Below, in pieces: positions 47,380-51,741 of a DNA stretch of 51,741 bases. Under the pieces are notes generated by a model, which did not search any database, had not been told where the DNA came from, and saw nothing but the letters and a program-made list of their open reading frames with translations. The DNA lies in contig JAIXUP010000050.1 in the NCBI GenBank assembly GCA_027483505.1, positions 1 to 51,741 on the forward strand, read 5' to 3'. Position numbers and translations under genes: made by a program. The first letter of the stretch is position 1; the number at the start of each line of letters is the position of its first letter. Origin of the DNA: Hyphomicrobiales bacterium. Lineage in GTDB: Bacteria > Pseudomonadota > Alphaproteobacteria > Rhizobiales > Beijerinckiaceae.

Positions 47380-48431
47380 GCAGGCGCCGCCATCACCGCG
47401 CCCAGCATCTGCTCGCTGACACCGCCCTGCCGTTGCAGCCAGGCCGGGGCAGGCAGGCCCTTGCCGCTCAGGAAGGCGGGGTCGAACAGCTTGGACTGAT
47501 AGCGGGTGCCGTAGTCGCACAGGATCGTCACGATCGTCTTGCCCGGCCCCAGATGACGGGCAAGACGGATCGCGCCAGCCACGTTGACTGCGGCAGAACC
47601 GCCGATGCACAGCCCCTCATGCTCCAGAAGATCGAAGCAGACCGGCAGCGCCTCCTCGTCCGGGATCTGGAACGACACGTCGGGTCTGAAGCCCTCCAGA
47701 TTGGCGGTGATGCGCCCCTGACCGATGCCTTCGGTGATCGATGAGCCCTCCGCCTTCAAGGTTCCGGTGGTGTAGAAGGCATGCAGCGCAGCCCCCATCG
47801 GGTCAGCAAGGCCGATGGTGACGCCCGGCTTCGCGGCACGCAGCGCCTTGGCCACCCCGGCCAGCGTGCCGCCCGTGCCGACCGCGCAGATGAAGCCATC
47901 GATCTCGCTGCCAGTCTGCGCAAGGATTTCAGGCCCCGTGGTGGCGGCGTGGCCCTCGCGGTTGGCCGTGTTGTCGAACTGGTTAGCCCAGACCACCCCC
48001 TCGGGGGTCACGGTTGCGAGCGCCTCGGCGAGGCGGCCCGACACTTTCACATAGTTGTTCGGATTCGCGAAAGGCGCTGGCGGCACTTCGATCAGCTCCG
48101 CCCCTGCCAGCCGGATCATGTCCTTCTTCTCCTGGCTCTGGCTGTTCGGGATCACGATCACTGTGCGGTAGCCGAGCGCGTTGCCGACAAGGGCAAGGCC
48201 GATGCCGGTGTTGCCCGCCGTGCCCTCGACGATCACGCCGCCCGGCCTGAGCGCGCCGCGTGCTTCCGCGTCGCGGATGATCGCGAGGGCGGCGCGGTCC
48301 TTGACCGACTGGCCGGGGTTCATGAACTCGGCCTTGCCAAGGATGCGGCAGCGGGTCAGCGCGGATGCCTGACGCAGGGCGATCAGCGGGGTGTTGCCGA
48401 TCGCCTCGATGATGCCGTTGCGGATGGTCAT
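47376..48431 (-). CDS. Cysteine-synthase-family PLP enzyme (second copy)
   Basis: A 351-residue fold-type II PLP enzyme of the CysK/CysM family. PLP lysine K44 is in NPGQSVKDRAALA, but the substrate loop reads GTAGNTGIGLALVG instead of PTSGNTG, as in a distinct subgroup often annotated as cysteine synthase A; the phosphate loop is AVGTGGTLAGVA. It is longer at the C-terminus than the first copy. Substrate could be O-acetylserine, O-phosphoserine or another beta-replacement donor. ATG 48431 begins the conserved sequence. Its last codons overlap those of the convergent channel gene by 4 bp. Confidence 0.9.
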   Translation of the reverse strand: MTIRNGIIEAIGNTPLIALRQASALTRCRILGKAEFMNPGQSVKDRAALAIIRDAEARGALRPGGVIVEGTAGNTGIGLALVGNALGYRTVIVIPNSQSQEKKDMIRLAGAELIEVPPAPFANPNNYVKVSGRLAEALATVTPEGVVWANQFDNTANREGHAATTGPEILAQTGSEIDGFICAVGTGGTLAGVAKALRAAKPGVTIGLADPMGAALHAFYTTGTLKAEGSSITEGIGQGRITANLEGFRPDVSFQIPDEEALPVCFDLLEHEGLCIGGSAAVNVAGAIRLARHLGPGKTIVTILCDYGTRYQSKLFDPAFLSGKGLPAPAWLQRQGGVSEQMLGAVMAAPA

Positions 48432-48520
48432 GATCCATGCCTCTTGCTGTTTGCCCAGACTGCCGAACCTGATAGGCCAAGCGCGGGGGCGCGTCACCCT
48501 CATCCAGCGAAGGCGAGCCC

Positions 48521-49783
48521 TTGTCCGAAATCCTGCCACGACCATGCATGGTGACCATCGACCGCCTCGGTGTCCGGGGCGACGGCATTGCCGGCCATGG
48601 CCATGCCGCCATCGTCGTGCCCGGCGCCTTGCCCGGCGAAGTCGTGGAGATCGACCCTGCGGGCGAGCAGCGCGCCTTGCGGCGCATCGTGACGCCATCG
48701 TTTGACCGCATTGCGCCGGTCTGTCCGCTGTTCGGAGCCTGCGGCGGCTGCGCCACCCAGCATGTCGGGCCCGATGCCTACGCGGTCTGGAAGCGCGGGC
48801 TCGTCACGGAAGCGCTGGAGCGCGCACGGATCGACACGCAGGTTCGCCCTCTCATTGATGGTCATGGCGTGGGCCGGCGGCGCGTGACCCTGCACGGGCG
48901 GCGGCGCGATGGCGAAGCGCTGGCCGGCTTCATGCGCGCCAGAAGCCACGACCTGATCGCGGTCAGCGCCTGCCCGATCCTGAGCCCCGCCTTGTTGCGC
49001 GCGCCGGAGGTGGCCCGCTCCCTGACAGGTGCGCTGGCGGCGTCGGCCAAGCCTCTCACCATCCTGATCACTGCGACCAACGGCGGCCTCGACGTCGATG
49101 TGCGCGGCAACGGCCCGCCCAGCGACAAGCAGCGCATTGGCTTGACCAGCCTTGCCACGCAGCTTGATCTGGCGCGGCTTTCGATCCACGGCGACGTCAT
49201 CGTCGCGCGGCGCGCGGCGTTGCAGGTAATGGGCAAGGCGCAGGTCAACGTGCCGCCCGGCGGGTTCCTGCAGCCGACCGTCGAAGGCGAGGCCGAACTG
49301 GCGCGCCTTGCCTGCGAGGCTGTGGAAGGCGCAAGGCACGTGGCGGATCTTTTCGCAGGGTCCGGCCCGTTCGCGCTGCGGCTTGCCGAACGCGCCACAG
49401 TCCATGCCGTCGAAAGCGAGGCTGCCGCGCTGGCGGCGCTCGACAGGGCCGCCCGCGCCACGCCCGAACTGCGGCGCATCACCGTCGAACCGCGGGACCT
49501 GTTCCGCCGTCCGCTCCTCCCGCAGGAGCTGAAGCCGTTCGATGCGGTCGTGCTGGACCCTCCACGTGCCGGCGCCGAGGCCCAGTGCGCCCAGTTGGCA
49601 AAGTCGGCGGTGCCGACCATCGCCTATGTTTCATGCGATGTCGGCAGCTTCGCGCGCGATGCGGCCATCCTGCTGCAGGGCGGCTATACGCTGGAGCATG
49701 TCACGCCGGTCGACCAGTTCCGCTACTCTGCCCATGTCGAGGTGGTGGGCGTGTTTGCAAAGCCCAGGGCGAGAAAGAGGTAG
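48521..49783 (+). CDS. TrmA/RlmD-type class I SAM-dependent RNA methyltransferase
   Basis: A 420-residue RNA uracil-C5 methyltransferase. It starts with a TRAM-like domain (MVTIDRLGVRGDGIAGHG), has iron-sulphur cysteines C68, C74, C77 and C151 (CPLFGACGGC, SACPIL), a SAM loop LFAGSGPFALRLAE (277 on), DPPRAG (346-351) and the catalytic cysteine C372 in YVSCDVGSFARD. It most likely makes m5U in 23S rRNA or tRNA, though the target is not certain. Starts are TTG 48521 or ATG 48548; the TTG has GAAGG upstream, while the ATG begins nearer the conserved TRAM sequence. Confidence 0.9.
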   Translation: MSEILPRPCMVTIDRLGVRGDGIAGHGHAAIVVPGALPGEVVEIDPAGEQRALRRIVTPSFDRIAPVCPLFGACGGCATQHVGPDAYAVWKRGLVTEALERARIDTQVRPLIDGHGVGRRRVTLHGRRRDGEALAGFMRARSHDLIAVSACPILSPALLRAPEVARSLTGALAASAKPLTILITATNGGLDVDVRGNGPPSDKQRIGLTSLATQLDLARLSIHGDVIVARRAALQVMGKAQVNVPPGGFLQPTVEGEAELARLACEAVEGARHVADLFAGSGPFALRLAERATVHAVESEAAALAALDRAARATPELRRITVEPRDLFRRPLLPQELKPFDAVVLDPPRAGAEAQCAQLAKSAVPTIAYVSCDVGSFARDAAILLQGGYTLEHVTPVDQFRYSAHVEVVGVFAKPRARKR

Positions 49784-49789
49784 CCTGCC

Positions 49790-51202
49790 ATGGACAGCGC
49801 GGATGGCCTGATCGGCAGCCTTGGCGCCATTGTCGGCGCACGGCATGTCCTGACGGAGGCGGCAGACATGGCCCCCCATCTGAGGGAGTGGCGCGACCTG
49901 TTCGTCGGCAAGGCGCGGGCCGTCGTGAAACCGGCCAGCACGGCCGAAGTCTCGGCCTTGCTGGCCTTTGCCCATGAGACGGGCACGGCCATTGTGCCGC
50001 AGGGCGGCAATACGGGCCTGGTCGGCGGCCAGATCCCGGTCAGCGACGGCCGCGAAATCATCCTGTCGCTGGCGCGGATGGACCGGCTGCGCCAGATCAA
50101 TCCAGACGGCGACACGATCACGGTCGAGGCCGGCATGACCCTGCAGGCCGTCCAGTCGGCAGCGGACGCAGCGAACCGCCTGTTTCCGCTCTCGCTGGCC
50201 TCGGAAGGCAGTTGCACGATTGGCGGCAACCTGTCGACCAATGCCGGCGGCACAGCCGTGATCGCCTATGGCAACAGCCGCGATCTGTGCCTCGGCCTTG
50301 AGGTCGTGTTGGCCGATGGCCGCATCTGGAATGGTCTCAGGACCCTGCGCAAGGACAACACCGGTTACGATCTGAAGAATCTGTTCATCGGCGCCGAGGG
50401 TACGCTCGGCGTCATCACCGCGGCGTCGCTGAAGCTGTTTCCGAAGCCACAGGCCCGCGTGACCGCGTTCCTTGCGGTTGCGGACCCTGCGAACGCCCTC
50501 GCACTGCTGAATCTGGCGAAGGCGGAGGCGGGCGGGCAATTGACCACCTTCGAGTTGATGCCCCGTTTCGGCATCGAGGTCGTGCTGCGCCACGCCGCCG
50601 ACACGCGCGATCCGCTGGCGGCGCCGTCGCCCTGGTATGTGCTGATGGAAATGTCGTCGCCGGCCGCTGGCGGTCTCGAAGCGCAGGCCGAAGCGCTTCT
50701 GGAGAGGGCGTTTGAGGCGGGCCTGATCACAGACGGGGCCATCGCGGCGACCTTGCAGCAGCGCAGCGCCTTCTGGCGCATCCGCGAGGCGATGAGCGAG
50801 GTCCAGCGCCTTGAGGGCGGCTCGATCAAGCATGACGTGTCGGTTCCGGTTGCGGCCGTCCCGGCCTTCCTCGACCGCGCGCTTGCGCGTGTCACGGCGA
50901 TGATCCCGGGCTGCAGGCCGTTGCCCTTCGGCCATCTCGGGGACGGCAATATCCATTTCAACATCTCGCAGCCGATCGGCGCCGACATGGCGGCCTACCT
51001 GGCGCGCTGGGATGAGGTGAACGAAGCGGTGCACGGCGTGGTGCATGAGTTCGGAGGCTCGATCTCGGCGGAGCATGGCATCGGGCGGCTGAAGAGGCAC
51101 CTGCTGCCCGGCGTCAAGGATCCGGTGGAACTCGCCATCATGCGGGCGATCAAGGCGACGCTCGATCCGACGGGCATTCTCAATCCGGGTGCTGTTCTTT
51201 GA
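49790..51202 (+). CDS. FAD-linked 2-hydroxyacid dehydrogenase (D-2-hydroxyglutarate / D-lactate type)
   Basis: A 470-residue GlcD-like flavoprotein. The FAD-binding PCMH domain has VPQGGNTGLVGGQIPVS, GGNLSTNAGGTAVIAYGNSR and IGAEGTLGVITAASLKLFPK; the cap domain has the metal and substrate histidines in GHLGDGNIHFNIS and EHGIGRLKR. It fits D-2-hydroxyglutarate or D-lactate dehydrogenases feeding the electron chain. The D-2-hydroxyglutarate group is the better match by length, but the substrate is uncertain. It starts 6 bp after the RNA methyltransferase stop. Confidence 0.88.
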   Translation: MDSADGLIGSLGAIVGARHVLTEAADMAPHLREWRDLFVGKARAVVKPASTAEVSALLAFAHETGTAIVPQGGNTGLVGGQIPVSDGREIILSLARMDRLRQINPDGDTITVEAGMTLQAVQSAADAANRLFPLSLASEGSCTIGGNLSTNAGGTAVIAYGNSRDLCLGLEVVLADGRIWNGLRTLRKDNTGYDLKNLFIGAEGTLGVITAASLKLFPKPQARVTAFLAVADPANALALLNLAKAEAGGQLTTFELMPRFGIEVVLRHAADTRDPLAAPSPWYVLMEMSSPAAGGLEAQAEALLERAFEAGLITDGAIAATLQQRSAFWRIREAMSEVQRLEGGSIKHDVSVPVAAVPAFLDRALARVTAMIPGCRPLPFGHLGDGNIHFNISQPIGADMAAYLARWDEVNEAVHGVVHEFGGSISAEHGIGRLKRHLLPGVKDPVELAIMRAIKATLDPTGILNPGAVL

Positions 51203-51280
51203 TCGTGGGTCCACGTGGCTTGCCGCCGGCCCGTTCCCTTGCTTTGATGCTGTGACAAGAACACGTCCGGAGGACCAACG

Positions 51281-51741
51281 ATGAACCTGATTTCACGGCC
51301 GCCGAGCGGCGCGCCAGCCGGCCCGCCACGTGTGCTGAAACTCAGCGCCTCCGACAATGTCGTGGTTGCTGTTGATCCGGTCGATGCCGGCGTCTTGGCT
51401 GGTGGCGTGACGGCGCTGGCGCGCATCCCCCGTGGCCACAAGCTGGCCGTCGCGCCCATCGCCAAGGGCGAACCGGTCCGCAAGTATGGCCAGATCATCG
51501 GCTATGCCGCTGACGACATCGCGCCCGGCTCGCATATCCACACGCACAACTGCCTGTTCGCTTCGGTGGCGCTCGACTACGCCCATGCCAGCGCGGCCCA
51601 CGCGACGGACTATGTTCCGGTTGCCGACCGCGCCACGTTCGAAGGGTTCCGGCGCGACAACGGCAAGTTCGGCACCCGCAATTACGTCGGCATCCTGACC
51701 TCGGTGAACTGCTCGGCCTCCGTCGCCAAGTTCATGGCGGA
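51281..51741 (+). CDS. UxaA-family hydrolase (altronate/galactarate dehydratase-like), 3' truncated
   Basis: The first 153 codons of an altronate/galactarate dehydratase-family gene, running off the window. The N-terminal SAF-like domain (about 15-105) has GHKLAVAPIAKGEPVRKYG and the metal-binding HIHTHN segment, and the catalytic domain begins with FRRDNGKFGTRNYVGILTSV, followed by a conserved cysteine (NCSAS). ATG 51281 follows CCGGAGG. These enzymes dehydrate sugar acids. The preceding FAD dehydrogenase might act in the same catabolic route, but the linkage is only positional. Confidence 0.88.
   Translation, partial: MNLISRPPSGAPAGPPRVLKLSASDNVVVAVDPVDAGVLAGGVTALARIPRGHKLAVAPIAKGEPVRKYGQIIGYAADDIAPGSHIHTHNCLFASVALDYAHASAAHATDYVPVADRATFEGFRRDNGKFGTRNYVGILTSVNCSASVAKFMA

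Noticed and set aside
1..51741. CRISPR arrays, insertion sequences, integrases, phage genes or toxin-antitoxin pairs
   Set aside because: No direct-repeat array, transposase, integrase or phage structural motif was seen; gene content and coding style are uniform core genome.

Overview
The window is a high-GC chromosomal segment of an alphaproteobacterium, most likely of the order Hyphomicrobiales (Rhizobiales). The evidence is gene order and gene type: Irr next to fabA-fabB-fabI, a soluble haem-PAS FixL with FixJ, the run rnd-lptC-lptA-lptB-rpoN-hpf-ptsN, argD-argF-hslO, and mutM divergent from ubiE-ubiB with coaBC-dut behind. The genus cannot be fixed from the sequence alone. No insertion sequence, prophage, integrase or CRISPR array was seen, and coding style is uniform, so this reads as core genome.

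Layout. 1-3874: a fatty-acid beta-oxidation operon (thiolase cut by the window edge, FadB-type two-domain enzyme, hotdog thioesterase). 3876-7439 (-): a large hybrid sensor kinase fused to an SLC5-type transporter domain, divergent from mscL. 8359-13202: an aminotransferase, then FixL, FixJ, a receiver-only regulator and an AbrB-type membrane protein. 13235-18325: an M20 amidohydrolase, tRNA-Leu(CAG) with its own promoter and terminator, an NDUFA9-like NAD(P)-binding protein, an amine-oxidase-type flavoprotein and a D-2-hydroxyacid dehydrogenase. 18578-22531: an SH3 protein, irr, and the fabA-fabB-fabI unsaturated fatty-acid genes. 22532-28037: arginine biosynthesis (argG, argF, argD) with hslO, a DsbA-like isomerase and a frameshifted DUF167 gene. 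28300-29937: pgi. 30113-36436: the LPS-transport/sigma-54 block. 36567-44893: fumarase, mutM, ubiquinone genes ubiE/ubiB, AMP nucleosidase, coaBC and dut. 44945-48431: an Rrf2 regulator, cysK, a bacterial voltage-gated ion channel and a second cysteine-synthase paralogue. 48521-end: an RNA methyltransferase, an FAD-linked 2-hydroxyacid dehydrogenase and the start of an altronate-dehydratase-family gene.

The only gene-free stretch over 300 bp between protein genes is 14654-15086, and it holds the tRNA, its promoter and its terminator. Shorter gaps at 7440-7693, 8120-8358, 18326-18577 and 28038-28299 hold divergent promoters or hairpins and no gene I can support.

Most of the window is ordinary housekeeping DNA. 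The observations I would follow up are: an ion channel whose selectivity filter reads TFDDWSN, close to engineered calcium-selective filters; repeated TGTGAAA-type sites between the Rrf2 gene and cysK; a perfect hairpin just before the channel start codon; a single-base frameshift in the DUF167 gene; and a FixL that keeps the haem ligand and both oxygen-contacting arginines at exact spacing, followed by an extra stand-alone receiver.
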